A stretch of DNA of 64,000 nucleotides from positions 496,001-560,000 of the forward strand of contig CAJQUW010008706.1 of NCBI GenBank assembly GCA_907163375.1, in the 5' to 3' direction. A program made the position numbers and the translations under genes. Below are positions 24,801 to 38,248 of this stretch, piece after piece (position 1 is the stretch's first letter; every line of letters begins with the position of its first letter). Below the pieces are notes generated by a model. The model saw only the letters and a list, made by a program, of their open reading frames with translations. It was not told the DNA's origin and ran no database searches. This DNA is from Prostheceraeus crozeri. Its lineage: Eukaryota > Platyhelminthes > Polycladida > Euryleptidae.

Positions 24801-27800
24801 CTGGATTTCATCCAGATCGAGGGGGAATGTTGATATGGAGGATGCAGTTGGAATGAAAAAGACAAACAATGAGACTTTGAGAATATTTTTATGAAATAGG
24901 GAATTCTGCAAATGTTGATAGATGTGAGTTAGGCTATGATCGGCAATGATATCATTTTGTATCATTTTATTTCTTATAATGAAAAAATACCATTTTTTCA
25001 GTGAAATATGCGCAAGCCTACACCGTAATTAGATCTAGTCATACGAATTTTTCGATTTACACTGCTACCATGCTACTTTTACTGCTCTTAGCTATGAAAT
25101 TGAAATTAGATTGCATGCAGCATCGATATATTCCAATAATAATGGAAGGCCGAAGAAAGCAGTTTATTCATACAAAGCTTCTTGCGTATCAAAGTTAGGT
25201 AGGACCTATGGCCTATACATCAGACATCGCAAGCTTTGATTCAAGCTTTATACACTCGAATTACAAATGTGCCTACAATATGCAGTTGTTTAGGCCAACA
25301 GTATCTAAAGTACGAACAAAAGCAAAAATTATTTAGATTACAGTTAAGACTTTAAAAACATCAAGAGTGTTATTAATGAATTGTTTAACAATTTGTGTGA
25401 TAGACAGACTGACAGACAGTTCCCTGTTGCTTTTCGCTACATGAATCAAGCAGTGCGGAAGGGCATGGGTAGACCAAACGAAAGAGACTAGATTTGCTTC
25501 AATGCAAAATGCGCAGAATCTATGATTAGAAAATATAATGGAACAAAAGTTTTTGATGATATCATTTTATCATTGCCGATCTTTGAAGTTAGGCCTATTA
25601 ATGATTCCTGATATTGGATGAAATGGCAGCTATTCACATATATTCCCATTTTTCAACTGAGGACACATCATACAATACAGGCTTTCATTATTCCATACAT
25701 CTTTCTCAAATGCTATTCAAATAACTCGAAAAATTTTTGATTAAGCATGCATTAATTGTAATGACAAGTACCCTAGCTAATATCCATTATCCATACGAGC
25801 TGCCGGTCAAATAAGATGTCATGCCAGCCTATTTAGATTCATTTTTCGCAAAGATTGACACGTAGCTTGACGCACTAGCGGACAAGTGGCAACATTGCAA
25901 TTTCCATCGAGCTGAGTATGAATCAATACCAAGTATTGGAGAAAGAATCTGTGTTCACAAACTTTCACAAGTCACCGGTACTTACACACACGTACGTTAT
26001 TCATTTAGTTTAGTGCTATAAAAAATACCATGCTGGTATAGGAAAGGCTACAGACTTCTATGAATAATAATGCCGATTTATTGTCTATCATTTCATTCTC
26101 ATTCGAATAAGTTTTAATTTCATTGATATATTCCTTAGCTCAGAATCCAGTCAAATCTGTCCCATCCATCATGAGACTGGAATTCTGAATTGAGGGCAGA
26201 TTAAGAGACAATTGATTTCTCTATCAATTTAAACTTACAAGGCTGACACAATTGGATATGAACTCTTTTGGATAATGAATATAAAATCTATTGATTTCGA
26301 AAATTAAGGATCACCGGCATTTTATAATTAACATTTAAACATAAATTCTGGAAAACTGACCAGAAGGTTGAAAAAAAATACAGATGTAGAACATAATCTT
26401 TAGAGCAGTCCGTACTTTGTTTATCCTCTGCTGTAATGCATTTTGACATATTCAATGATGCTGTGACGAAAAACCTTTTTGCAGTTTGTTCTTAAAATCG
26501 ACTGTAAAATGTACATGTACGAGTAGGTATCGATAATCCTTAAAATCATCGCTTTCTTTCCTTCCTAATGTCTCCGAAATTAAGCAAAATCGTTCAACAT
26601 TGTTGCCCCAATCACCGATAAACATGATTGAATCCAGATTGTTTCGGCCGATATAAATGAATAACTTTGATATTTAATGACCTCTAAATAGGACAGGTTG
26701 CCAAAAAATATCCTCTCTTAAGTCTCTTAAAGGTCAATTTACTGAGTTAGGTGAAGTTTAGTGAGTGAAGTAAAGTCCCATTGTATTTCATCTCCGAACT
26801 CTCCTTCCAGCACGATCAGAATTAAACGCAGACATTTTGTTTTGATATATCACCATTGCTTGATGGGGAAAATCAGGTGTTTAATTGTCTATGTTTAATT
26901 CCGCTCCTGTAAGAAAAAAGTTCGAAGATAAAATATAATGGGACTTCACTTAACTTGCCTCTACAAGCAATGGTAATAGATTTCAAGACAAAATTTGCAG
27001 CATTTCGTACAGTTATATTAAAAAGAGGTTATCAGAAATAATAATAAATTGTGACTCTTTCTTAAAATAACCGCCAATGACAAATATCACAGGTTAACTC
27101 ATTAATCCTAAATTTAATCAATATCAATGGCAACATCAGGATTGTACTATAGCTGAATTAGCTTTGGTATCAAGTAAGCAACTGTTTAACTACATGAGCT
27201 AACTAAGATAATAAAATATTCATGATTAACAAACCGAGTTGATACGAGAGAGAATTTTTATGCCAAAATGTTGCTAATTTTGCATCACCTACGCAATGTG
27301 CATTTCACAGTTCAGAGAACTCAAGATCTCAATTTACAATTTACTTCAGAATTTATATGCGTGACTTTGCTTAGGGGTATTATCTTTGGTGCTGAATATT
27401 CCTTGATAAAATATACTTAAGCTATTGTACAATAGGTCTTGAATGTCAGTGTATAAAGGCGCAAATTTAAATTACTTTGAAATGTTTGCAGACAAGGAGA
27501 GAAAATGAAAAAAACGAAGAGCGAAAGACCAAGTAAGTTTGAGTAGCATAGAGAATATATTGTTCATTAGTTGATATTGGAATATACGATGTCACAAAGG
27601 TGCCACTACATTCGTACTTAGATGAGAAAGCATCTCAATTTTGCACTTAGAAACCATATCTCAAGCAGACATCTTGATCTATCAATGTATGGGCGACATG
27701 TAGTAACTTTTTGTGACATTTGTATTCTGTTTGTGATTTATTCACCTTATTGAGCTGAACAATCACGTATTCAGACACTTCATTCAAGTGCTCAAATATC

Positions 27801-28889
27801 AATTATTAGTATCTCAAAGTATTTAAACATAATGTACTTCCTGTTTGCAAGTCATCTTTGAGTTCCAAAAAAGTTATTATTTCTATGTCAAAATTATTCA
27901 GTTGTGGCTTCCAAAGATCAGTGTTCTTTTTGTTCTTTAAATATTTTCGACTTTGGTGAGTGACCGTGTTTGACTTTGAACTTTTCCTTGTTCTCTTATT
28001 TTTGTTGAGAACCATGTCTAAAGCTGAACAGCTACTATGCATACTGTATTTTCTTTGTGGACCTCAGTATTTCCATCATTGGGGCCGGTATCGTGAATTA
28101 ACGTCATTATTATTTTTTTCAAATAATTCATCTATTTACAGACTACTGATTAAAGTCTATCCTGCAATGGCGGTTGCACTGTTGTAACTGAACGTAAGGG
28201 GGGAAATGAATGTGTCGTGTGATGACATTTCATGATGAGAGGAACAAAACATCGACCGGATCGCACTCAACAATCGCAGAAATTTACAGCTTGCACAATT
28301 AGATGAATTAACACAACTGGCACTGTAAGATGGTGAATTCCTAGTTCATAAGTCGAAGATAGCTTTTCAGGGACAACTGAAAGGCCTCATTGAATATACA
28401 TTGCAGATAATAAGACTTCCATCTCATTTTTCAGAAATTACCAGCAGTCTTAATCACTAGCTAAGTTATCGAATGTCACTCATAACTATGGACATTGACT
28501 GCAGTGATCGGGTTTTTCTATAGGATTGCTTATTACTTATTATACAAGTATAATGTGAATGCCAATTATCTATGATAATTAATTGTACTCCGTATATCTA
28601 TATCACATGTTTTTTTGTTCAGCTGTTTTGTACCTTGTCTGATGCTGTCGCAGTCATTTCCACTTCAAATATTCATTACGACATTCTGCATGTCTCGCAG
28701 GTCAGTGCTTGTATGGTGTAACAATGCTTTCTAAACGATCATTTTATCAATATTGTTAAAACTTAGGCTACAATGCACGTAGAAATGCAGCAATTAAAAC
28801 TGCTCCTTTATGCATCAACAAAAGACAAGTGGAACATCAGCTGACCCAACTATACTTTGCAAGTTGTGAAACTGTGCATTACATGTGCA
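21867..28889. other. ANAPC1 intron, unassigned
   Basis: About 7 kb of AT-rich DNA. Frames such as 22745-23071 (+) and 27806-28042 (-) have no motifs and no splice support. Confidence 0.4.
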
Positions 28890-29215
28890 TTAGTGAACTG
28901 ATTTGTTCTTTGCACCTCAGCTATACATTGTGATTACACCAGTTCAGCTCACAATCAGCCATATTCCGTATCTCAGTCATACCTAGTGCAACAAGTATAC
29001 ATTGTGCCTCATGTACCTTGTACCTCAGCTGTACCTTGCACCTCAGCTGTACCTTGCACCTCAACTAAACATCATCCCATCAGTTCACTAACATCTACCT
29101 AGACTTCGTACCCTGCGTATACTTCGCACATCAGCATTGTGCCTGAAGTATAATTCACATCAGTTGACCATCAACTACACTTTGTACCTGAACTAAACCA
29201 GCTTCATTTTGTACC
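28890..29215 (+). repeat. Degenerate tandem repeat of an 18-bp unit
   Basis: The unit CTCAGCTGTACCTTGCAC is nearly exact in adjacent copies at about 29012-29060 and recurs in worn form (CACCTCAGCTATACATTG and similar) across the stretch. Confidence 0.65.
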
Positions 29216-31674
29216 TCTTTTATAACGCTTAACGTTGTCATTTTCTCATTAGCGAAATTACTTTGATTCATTTGCATAAGTTCAATCACCACTGTCATTC
29301 TATCCTCGACTCTCGGTGTGAGCTCTCTTTACTTCTGATCCGTCGTAAAACATGTTTTCCAAATAATCTTCGTAAAATGATTTGTATTCTGAATGGATTC
29401 TGAATTTACAAATTTCATATGACTGGAAATATTACAGCATCATTAAGCAAATATTCTTTGTTTCTCCTGCCTGCCTGCATTCCATCATGGCTTCAGCAGA
29501 TAGGGTATATTCATACAAACTTCTATTTTAGTGGCTGGATCATCAACGAGATAAAAATTTAATGTCAACAACTGAAGCTGAAATCGTTCAGAATTTCGTC
29601 TGACTCAATAGGAGTAAAGCCGTGGACAACAAAACCCTCCCATACTTCCTCTTTCATCAATTTCAGAACTTGGTCAGAATATGATTCACAAGTATCATAC
29701 AACCTCCACGTTCAAGATTGATTACACCGCATTCAGTGAGATGTAGCGCAGGTGATAGGTGTTTCCACTCTCAAGAAAAGGTAACAGGAGATTGGATTCT
29801 ATAGAAGATTTTCATAGTCATTGGTTCAGAAACAGAAGATGCTATCCGCCTCTGGGTTCTGTCTAGCTCCATCCTGCGAATGTCTATGGTGCATGAATGT
29901 GGTGGCTTTGCAGCAAACTATGTGAATTATTGTTTGCAATAACACCTATTAGTCAAGCGCTGAGTGGTTTTGCTTCAGTTACATGACCATGTCCACAGCC
30001 AACATAATATCACCATTACCGCTTATGCAACAGGTCATAGGTGTGGTCAGAACGCAACACATGGAGTACACTGAGTCTCTTTTAGTGATCCAGTCATGAG
30101 GTTTACAACGTTTTTTGAATTATGATGTTGTGGAATCAGAATAGTGGCACCAAATCTACAATGAAAATGTAAGCTATATTCATGCATATTCTCCAATGCA
30201 TGGCCGCTATGTGGAATGACAAATGACATCAAATGTCACGATCTTCATCGGATACACTGTAATCTGTCTGAAGTTTCAAAGAGATCTCATGGGCTCACTA
30301 AAATTAAGGATTTTGCCGATTTTAATTCTGAGACGGCACAAATTTTCCTCTTACTTTTCTTATAAAGAGATAACGGAATCATAGTAGGAATAAAAACAAC
30401 TAACTGTTTGCCTTAATATAACCAATCAATTATAACCAATCAATTTTAAACAAATTACAGCGCTATGCAATATACTAAATTGCAGATTTTCAAAGCTCAT
30501 CGTCCACTGAAAAATAATTCTTTTCTTAAATGAATTAAAATATAATTTTTATAATTTTCCCTAAGATGCTCTCTAGCAATAGCTATCAAATTTAAGTGAT
30601 AGGAAATTCTACAATTTACTTAAAGCAAGTACAAATACATGAAACTGCAATATCTGAGCAGCGACAACATACACCTTTCACGAAGGATAATCAAGTTCAT
30701 AACATGATATTAAAAACATATTCTAATTATTTCTGAATTACATTCATTAGCAGGGTGGGGCTAGAGCTTTTGGCATCATTTCACCTGAGTTGACAGAATA
30801 ACCTAGAACTAACGAATCACACAGTTTCACATGCACCTAATTGAGGTTATTCCGTGTGCCTGAGTTCAAAATTGCAACTTTTATGTAGAGCGATTTATAG
30901 AAATACGCAGACAATTCAACTCATATCATAACTCAATACTGAATTTCAGCTTTTTAACAAAATATGCTGCCTTGCATTCCAAGAAATTGACATGAGATGT
31001 CTCCGAGTGTAAGGTCAACATTTTGATCAAGAAGTAATTCTTCAAAAAATGGACTTATATCGCTTAGCACGGCAGAGTTTGGAAATTAAATTGATCCTTC
31101 ACATTTGTGGTTTTAATTGGTTACACAGGTCTAAGAGAGTAAACATACGATTCTATCATCAAAACTTTATAATTCCGCTTTCGCAGGATATCAAACTCAT
31201 TAAGGGAAAACTAAAAGCATTGATGAAAATGTACAAAATTTTCACTTTTTATGCGAAACACAACACTTTCATCTGCTCAGACTGTGTCAGGGTAAAGTTG
31301 GCACCATTCATGTAAGTGTGCATAGTTATGTCAGGCAATGCTATATGATACTAATATATTATCATTATACATTTACATTATTTTTTATCTCTTTATATAA
31401 TAATATTAATACATCATTTTTACTAATATACTAATTATCATGCAATATATTTTTGTACTGGGCAAACAAAAAGAGCAAACGGATAGTTCTACTTCACGTT
31501 ATTAATTGCATCTTGACTAATGACAATCACAAATCCCGGATTTTTGCAAGTTTTCACCTTTTTGACTCATTTTTACCACTAACTTGATTCAGATTTATGT
31601 TCGTTTTCTGCCGAACGAGGCCCTTTAGTCTTTTCCAGGGTAAATCGAGAAATAGATATGAGTAGAGAGCTTAC
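29216..31674. other. ANAPC1 intron, unassigned
   Basis: No supported exon or transposon. A GC-richer block at 29.6-30.1 kb was checked on both strands and gives no continuous splice-bounded frame. Confidence 0.4.
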
Positions 31675-31756
31675 CACAAGTTTGGCTGCTTCATCAGCTG
31701 ACGAGGCATCCCGCTCCTGTACGAATAGTATACCACCCATGACAGACAGTGCGTTA
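31675..31756 (-). CDS. ANAPC1: ANAPC1 exon
   Basis: Acceptor CTCTTGCAG precedes 31756 and donor GTAAGC follows 31675. The 82-bp exon reads NALSVMGGILFVQERDASSA then DEAAKLVV. The G-ILFV-ER pattern matches the APC1 strand at the start of its C-terminal beta region (G-LYVK-R in other animals). The first base completes the codon begun by the two spare bases of the exon ending at 31815, so phases agree. Confidence 0.75.
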
Positions 31757-31814
31757 CTGCAAGAGGAATTTAACACTGCATTGGTCAGTCTTCAACAAAT
31801 GCTTACTGACTTAC

Positions 31815-31963
31815 TGTAACATCGTCTTATGATGAGGATTGTCCATAGAGAGATGAACCGGCCATGCATCAGCAGAACTGGGAGCATGGAACTCGATTCT
31901 GTCGATTTCATCCACAGGTGGCAAGCTTCGAGGTAGTTTTACGCGTTCTCTCACCTCACCATT
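31815..31963 (-). CDS. ANAPC1: ANAPC1 exon
   Basis: Acceptor TTTTCATAG precedes 31963 and donor GTAAGT follows 31815. It reads from phase 0: NGEVRERVKLPRSLPPVDEI, DRIEFHAPSSADAWPVHLSM, DNPHHKTML. It corresponds to the APC1 stretch with a conserved LP-L-P motif followed by a long beta strand ending in H-L. The exon leaves two bases, used by the exon starting at 31756. Only 58 bp of intron separates these two exons. Confidence 0.75.
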
Positions 31964-32582
31964 CTATGAAAATGGAAAATTTTTTGTCAACCCGACATTT
32001 GTCAAAATGGCTATCAACAGAGTACAGATATAAGCATCGTTTTCACGACAATTGCTAAGGGTTGCCAAGGGTTCAAGAGAGTTTCGAAGTATCATGGTAT
32101 TTCGCTGATACACCTATCATTAAGTGAGATAAGGCAAAATGAGAATTTGCGAATTTCTGACAAAATTGATGACAACACTACTGAAAAATCATCCAATAGT
32201 AAAACATTCAAATGTTACATTAGCTACTATTCTGCATATATACGTGACGACATATATATATATATTCTGCATATATAAGCATATACGTGCATACGTATTG
32301 GCGACATCTTTACATCATTCCGGTTCATTTTCCTGTGTTTCACCCAGAAATGTACGCTTCTGTGACTCAACTGATATATCAGCTAAGAAGTGCGAAAAAT
32401 GGTGTAATGGAATAGCCCAAATTTGAATAAAATTCAAAACACAATTATTTTTTTAACATTAGCAGTGAATTCTCCTTAACTTACAGAATCTCCACATGAA
32501 ATTTCAGCGATTTACACGATTTTTGTCAAAGACAAAAATCAAACTCAATATCTATCCTATGGTTACCCAAATGCCAACTTAC

Positions 32583-32700
32583 TTTAAATACAACTCGCAT
32601 TGATGAAGGAAAGACGCGACCGGTGGATACAGAAATCGGGCAGATGCAGCGGGCACGCGCTGCTAGCACGGTCAGATGACGGAATGCTTGAAGATGATAT
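32583..32700 (-). CDS. ANAPC1: ANAPC1 exon with the QA-RHL-VLA motif
   Basis: Acceptor TTCTGCAG precedes 32700 and donor GTAAGT follows 32583. The exon reads YHLQAFRHLTVLAARARCIC then PISVSTGRVFPSSMRVVFK. YHLQAxRHLxVLAAxxR is the most recognisable APC1 signature in the window; it closes the PC-repeat solenoid and leads into the C-terminal domain. One base completes the Lys codon carried over from the exon ending at 38571; the exon ends in phase 0. The intron upstream, about 5.9 kb, holds the nested mariner and non-LTR elements. Confidence 0.92.
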
Positions 32701-34953
32701 CTGCAGAATAAAAGCAAAAATCTTCATAAATTTAAAATACTTCACAACTGTAGTACACAATCGACAAACAGTTGAAGCTACTCAATGCAAAAGATATTGG
32801 TAAATTACACTTTATTTAAAGAAAGTAAGGAAAGTAACATCTGCGTTTACTAAATCGTATCCAGAAATCTCTTCGCACGCATCATCGCATCAATATTGTA
32901 TTTGTCAGGGTAACTGATCTTGAAAAACTGATCCGCAAGTTTTGCCGTGCAAACAAAATGACTAGGATCTCGGACTTACTCGACCGTCGATCCCAAGGTG
33001 AGTGAATGTCCTGCTGTATGCACAACAGTTTAAAGTCAATTCTAAAATCCAAAGTTGTGGCTATGATTTCTACAGGAGCTAATTCATCAACACGAAAGAC
33101 TGAGTCAAAATATGGTATCTCGATATCATCGATTGTGGAGTGTGATGTGAAAAGATACATGCCAAAAAATTTAATACCCTGTACAGTACATATTTTTGAT
33201 AAGCCATTGACATATGGTGACTTCTTCTTGAAATTTTTGTTTTGTTGTCGCCTTGAACTTCTTCCTGTTTCAGTTAGCAGCTGCTCCGGAAATGCATTTT
33301 TCTATTTCACTCTTATTTTAACATTGGTTTGTCCAGTTACTTGGAAATAAAATTTTTTGAATTTTTGATACTATGATGAAGAAAATACAAATTATAAGTA
33401 TGCTCGTAAGTAGATGGAAATGTTGCTTTATATATGTGCCCGCATGTAATGTACTATGCTGAAATGGAGGGAAAACTTTCAAGTAAGCGGTTTTTCAGTA
33501 ATTTAAGCAGCGCATTATATCTGGTGTCTACCATCCGTGAAACAATATTCGTTAAATAAAAGAAAGAAATTACATCTCAGCACTGTAAATGAATAATAAA
33601 ATTGATCATGGTCAACGAAGTTGCTGCTCAGTTCACGTTGACAATGAAGAACGTGTTTTTCCAGTGATTTCGAAAAGATTTAGGAAAGATTAAGAGTTCA
33701 ACAGTGAAGTTTGTTCTGATAGGTGTGAAGTCCAAAAATTCGAAGAATTAAGAATTCCTTGCAACTACCTGATGTTGAAGTAGACTCGGACTGACTTTGA
33801 GGTTTCAATCTGTACAGCACGAAATTGCACTAGCTTATTTCAAGATTTGACTCATCATTTCGCAATATTTTACGAGCGAACAATGTGGATCATCAGATCA
33901 CCTCTGACGATGTCCAACGGTCTGCTAGATGAAAATTCAGGAGATGCACAACTCAAGCTGAGAACTTTGTCTTGACTTGAAATTGTTCTCATTAATTAAA
34001 CAAATGTGATTAAGCCCTTTTCCACGTATCTTTAAATTAAAGTACTATGTGGTTTTAGGCTTGATGATCATAGAATCGATGCCCCTGATAATGACAAAGA
34101 AATTTATATATTCAAATAGCATCCATTGATATGATCGTGATATGAAACAAAGCACACAGAACAAAAAGACAATGTTTTGTATCGTTAAATTGTTATAATG
34201 TTAAATTTATATAACTACGCTACAGAATTCTGTTTTCAGACCAGGGAAGTCTGATTTCTCGATTGTCTTGTCAAATCCGATATCTGAAGATCCTTTTAAT
34301 GAAGATTTTTGGATTTTGGTACATTTTATGTTATCTGTTGATCAGAATATTCAGATGATATTTATGAAGCTAAAATTCCGCCTACTCTCACAACTTCAAT
34401 TTCCCATGGGGACACTTAGAATTGATGGATAGCTGACACCAACTGATCACCTCCAACCCGTCAAATCCTTAGTGTGATTGACTTTGTCGCCTTATGTGGC
34501 TGTCACAAATCGAATGTACGAGAGTACGCTTGTGAGTGATTAGAAACTAAGAAGAATTCCAAGCAAAATGACATTGATATATAGAAAATAACTCCAGAAT
34601 TCTACGCTTCAGAATAATATCTTGCATGAGCTTAGTGACGAAATAATTCAAAAGCAGATAGATCAAAGTGCATCGAATAACATGACTAAATAATAAGAAA
34701 AACAAAGTATGTTATGTTTATTTACCCATTCCTCTGAAGTTATTTTGGCATGTATGTCAGAAATTAATTGGAGCTAACTTTTAAAAACATCACTTGACTT
34801 GATGATAACGACAACAATACTCGTATATCTAACGCAAAAATATATAAAATATAATAAAAATCGACTCAGTAGTTCTGACCACTTGGTACTTGTGCGCACA
34901 GGTAATGAAAAGTAGCAGGTAATCAGGCTGAACCAGTGACTTTGATTTTAATA
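32701..34953. other. ANAPC1 intron, unassigned
   Basis: Contains an open plus-strand block at about 32848-33003 discussed as a finding; otherwise nothing supported. Confidence 0.4.
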
Positions 34954-35083
34954 CAGGGTGATTCAAAAGTCGGTGCAAAAAGTAAACGGCGACATCTCAG
35001 TGATTATTTAAGATACTGACCTAATTTTTTCTTCTTTAAATTGTCAAAGGAATGGGATTTGATAATCTATTTGTTACATTAGC
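34954..35083 (+). repeat. Mariner-like element, left terminal inverted repeat
   Basis: Matches the inverted 38217-38346 at all but a few positions (for example CGGCGACATC here against CGGTGATATC). Confidence 0.9.
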
Positions 35084-35299
35084 ACATTGATTATCTTTTT
35101 AACTGAATTTATTCATTCAGTTTATGTTCATTAGCACACTAATTATTATTTTGTATTAATGTATTAATTCAATTTTTGTTTATTCCCACTATGTTCTTCT
35201 CTTCCAAAGTTTTCTAGATAATAACAAGCGATTTTCAAAAAAGATCATATTAAGAAAACAAAGATTCATTTTGAATACTCAAAAACATCACCATTTACC

Positions 35300-35836
35300 T
35301 CAACCAGCAGTTCCGCTCGGTAAAGAGCGTCTGAGATAGCATTTATCAGTTCTGACTGATTCAACAAGGCAACTTCGTTCGTAATGCTGCTCTTCAACTC
35401 TTCCATGGAGCCTGGCCTTCCATGATGGTATACCCTGTTGTTCAGTGTACCCCACTAGTAAAAATCTAATGGGGAAAGATCCGGAGATCTGAGTGGCCAC
35501 CTGGTGGGAAATCCACGTGCAATTACACGGTCACCAAACACTTCCTTTAGGAATTCAGAAACTTCCTTGGCGAAATGAGGTGGCGCCCCATCTTGCTGGA
35601 AGGTTATATCATTCATCTTACCCGAAGACTGAGGTTGTGGAATGACATAAGTATGGAGCACCTGTGACCGCCCCTTCAAAGAAAAAAGGGTCAGCTTAAG
35701 TTCTTTGTAGAATCCCATCCAGACACTGACTTGATTGGCATGGAGACTCTGGGTGTGGCCTTTCTGTTCCCCACACTATGCAATTGTGTCTATTTACGAC
35801 ACCATCGAGTCGGAATATTGCTTCGTCGGTCCACAG
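35300..35836 (-). pseudogene. Mariner-like transposase, DDE-domain part
   Basis: Read from 35836 downward: [19 protein letters not shown] with the first catalytic Asp in TDEA; then a shifted frame with TFQQDGAPPHFAKEVSEFL carrying the second Asp in QQDGAPPH; then RSPDLSPLDFY, the usual third-acidic-residue region, directly followed by a stop at about 35456-35458. The frame reopens beyond it. The catalytic signature is complete but the gene is dead through frame breaks and the insertion. Confidence 0.8.
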
Positions 35837-37870
35837 AATAATAATAATAATAATATGGCTTTACTACACTTCAAAACAAGATTCGGAAGTGACATGTACA
35901 ACATTACAGAAGATAAAACATGAAAGAAAGTTAAGCAAATCTAATGAAAGACGACTGAAACCGCTTGGTTTTGGCCATCACTTTCCTGTGAAGGAATCCT
36001 TTGCGAGTAGAAGACCTAGATGATGATTTGTCAAATATCACATGCAAGGGATGCTGAGGGCACATCGCTTTACTTGATAGGCGTCTTGCCATCAAGTCAC
36101 AAAAATCAGCAAATTTGATTTTCCCCTTAATCCGAAAAATTCGGAAAACACGTTCTTCAAATTGGGTTAACTGCCGGAAACAAGTTTTGTTAACGCTACA
36201 CCATGCAGGAAAGCTGTAGCTGGCTACCGATCGTATGAGTGTACAGTATACCAGCCACATGATGCGCTGAGGAGCGTTAATCCGTTTAAGAGAGTAGAGC
36301 ATGTACAGTCTTTTCCTGGCACGGCTCAAGACATTCTCAATGTGATGGTGCCACGTTAGCTGATCATCAAATGTAATGCCCAAGATTTTTGCCGTCTTTA
36401 CTGCTTCAATTTCACAATTAGATGCTGTATCTTCCAATGGAGCCAAAACGATGGACCGTTTCGTTTGTATGTTCATCACTTTCGTCTTATTGTTGTTAAG
36501 TTTGAATCCATGAGATTCAGACCAATAAGTCAGATGGTCAAGTTCAGAACTAAGATGATCTTCGCTGGCATTCCGTAGGGCATGGATAATAAAAAAGTCA
36601 TCCGCGAATTTTAGGAGAGTGCTATTTGGTTGTAGAGCATAATAATCGTTAACAGCTATGGCGAACAGAAGAGGTGATAAGACACCTCCCTGGGGCACTC
36701 CACTAATAGCTGGGCACCAAGAAGAAAGTTGTCCATTTTTTTCACACATTGCACTCTAGAATCAAGGTATGATTGAATCCATTTAATGAGTTCAATAGGA
36801 GCGGCAAGTGAATACAACGAGTTTATGATGACGTTATGTGGCATTTTGTCGAACGTTTTCGTGAAATCCACCATAAGAAGACTGATAGCACCAGGTGAAT
36901 CCAAATGAGACAAGATACGATTGACCATATAGGTTAGTGCACAAACAGTCCCCTGTCCATGTCTTGGTATGAATGCAAATTGAATGCAAATTGTCACTTG
37001 AAAGCTTTGGCAAGATGGAAAGAAACCAGTTCTTCAGTATGATTTTCTCAAGTATTTTGGCCAGAACAGGCAAAATAGAGATTGGTCGGTAATCAGTAAA
37101 TTGTGGCTTTTTGCATTTCGGCATAGGCACTACATACGCCCGCTTGAGAGTAGCGGGGAAAATGCCACTGTTGACACTCAATGTACAGATATGATGGATG
37201 ATGGGGACCAGAGGATCACAGAAGTCTTTGTAGAGCCATGTAGGTAGGTCATCAGGTCCAGGAGAACTTTTTCGAAGGCTGAAAATCACTTCCATGACAT
37301 CCCTTTCGGTTATGACTAAAGGGACAGAGGGCATATCACTCGAAACTATCGCGATATCAGTGTTTTCATAGACAGATGAGAATGCATAGCACAATGCAGA
37401 AGCATCAATGGAGTTGTTAGCAATGACATTGTCGCGACCTATGAGCGTGTTAATACATGACCACGTATCTGCAGCAGATTGTGTCTTTGAGAAACTGCTC
37501 ACTAGATAATCACTCTTCAACTTAATCACATGCTGGATAACCGATTCACGAAGGCGTAAATACTTTAGGGTCTTATTTTCCTTGTAAACACGGTCTCTCT
37601 GATTGATTAAATGTTTCAAAGGTTTGACCCAGGGCTTGTCATCACTCCTCATTCTAACAGAGCGTTCTGGAAAGTTTCTGTCAAGTAAATTGACAACTTC
37701 CTCAATAAACGTATCAGTCACAGAGTTAACATCTCTCTCAGAGAGAAGGGAGGCCAATCTATCATTGTTCGTTAATTCAAGACCAAACTCAGCACAAGCC
37801 GAGGGCGTTTTTACACGGAACTTTGCTTTGGTTGATGTGGGTGGTGGCAAGACCTTTTTAGTGAGACAGT
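35837..37870 (-). mobile_element. Non-LTR retrotransposon, 5' truncated, inserted in the mariner-like element
   Basis: The 3' end is an (AAT)n tail, seen as AATAATAATAATAATAAT at about 35837-35855 on the plus strand. It lies directly against the transposase DDE segment. The 5' edge is near 37850-37890, where the transposase N-terminal part resumes; the exact base is uncertain. The length of about 2.0 kb covers most of the reverse transcriptase but no endonuclease. Confidence 0.75.
35931..37850 (-). pseudogene. Jockey/CR1-type reverse transcriptase, three frame pieces
   Basis: Piece 1 (37850-36990) carries SSPGPDDLPTWLYKDF and then TDYRPISILPVLAKILEK, RT blocks 0-2. Piece 2 (to about 36740) carries FIPRHGQGT and LMVDFTKTFDKMPHNVI, motif A. 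Piece 3 (36749-35931) has GVPQGGVLSPLLFAIAVNDY and FADDFFI, the catalytic motif, then KILGITFDDQLTWHHHI and an RNase-H-less C-terminus. Frame changes lie at about 36990 and 36740. The catalytic Asp residues are still present. Confidence 0.85.
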
Positions 37871-37879
37871 ATGTCCTAG

Positions 37880-38248
37880 GACAATATGTCCTAGTTGAGT
37901 CGGTGACAGAGATCTTATGTGGTCTGAGAATTCAAGTCTGGATATCTTATCTGTTTCAGAAATTGCTTGACAGAGTTGAAGATTGTAGGGGTGTAAACGA
38001 AGGTGATGACGAAAGATTCTCCATACACTCGATTGTGATAATTCATTTTCATCAGAGATGCGACGAGTCGATGTTGCACCAAGAGGACTGTCAGTTTGAT
38101 GATGTCGAAGAATCAGATCCACATCTTCAATGCAATTCTGAAGGACTGAAGGTCTTCCAGTGATAGGTCGGTCCATGCCAGACCCAGTTTCATCAAACCG
38201 TGCTATCAACTTTTTAGCTAATGTAACAAATAGATTATCAAATCCCAT
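37880..38248 (-). pseudogene. Mariner-like transposase, N-terminal DNA-binding part
   Basis: Begins with ATG at 38248 inside the right terminal repeat. Contains a helix-turn-helix region: ENELSQSSVWRIFRHHLRLH then PYNLQLCQAISETDKISRLE, the common layout before the DDE domain in this superfamily. Coding breaks off where the non-LTR element entered. Confidence 0.75.

Noticed and set aside
32200-32300. TATATA-rich stretch as a possible promoter
   Set aside because: It lies inside an ANAPC1 intron in simple-sequence DNA, with no gene start nearby.
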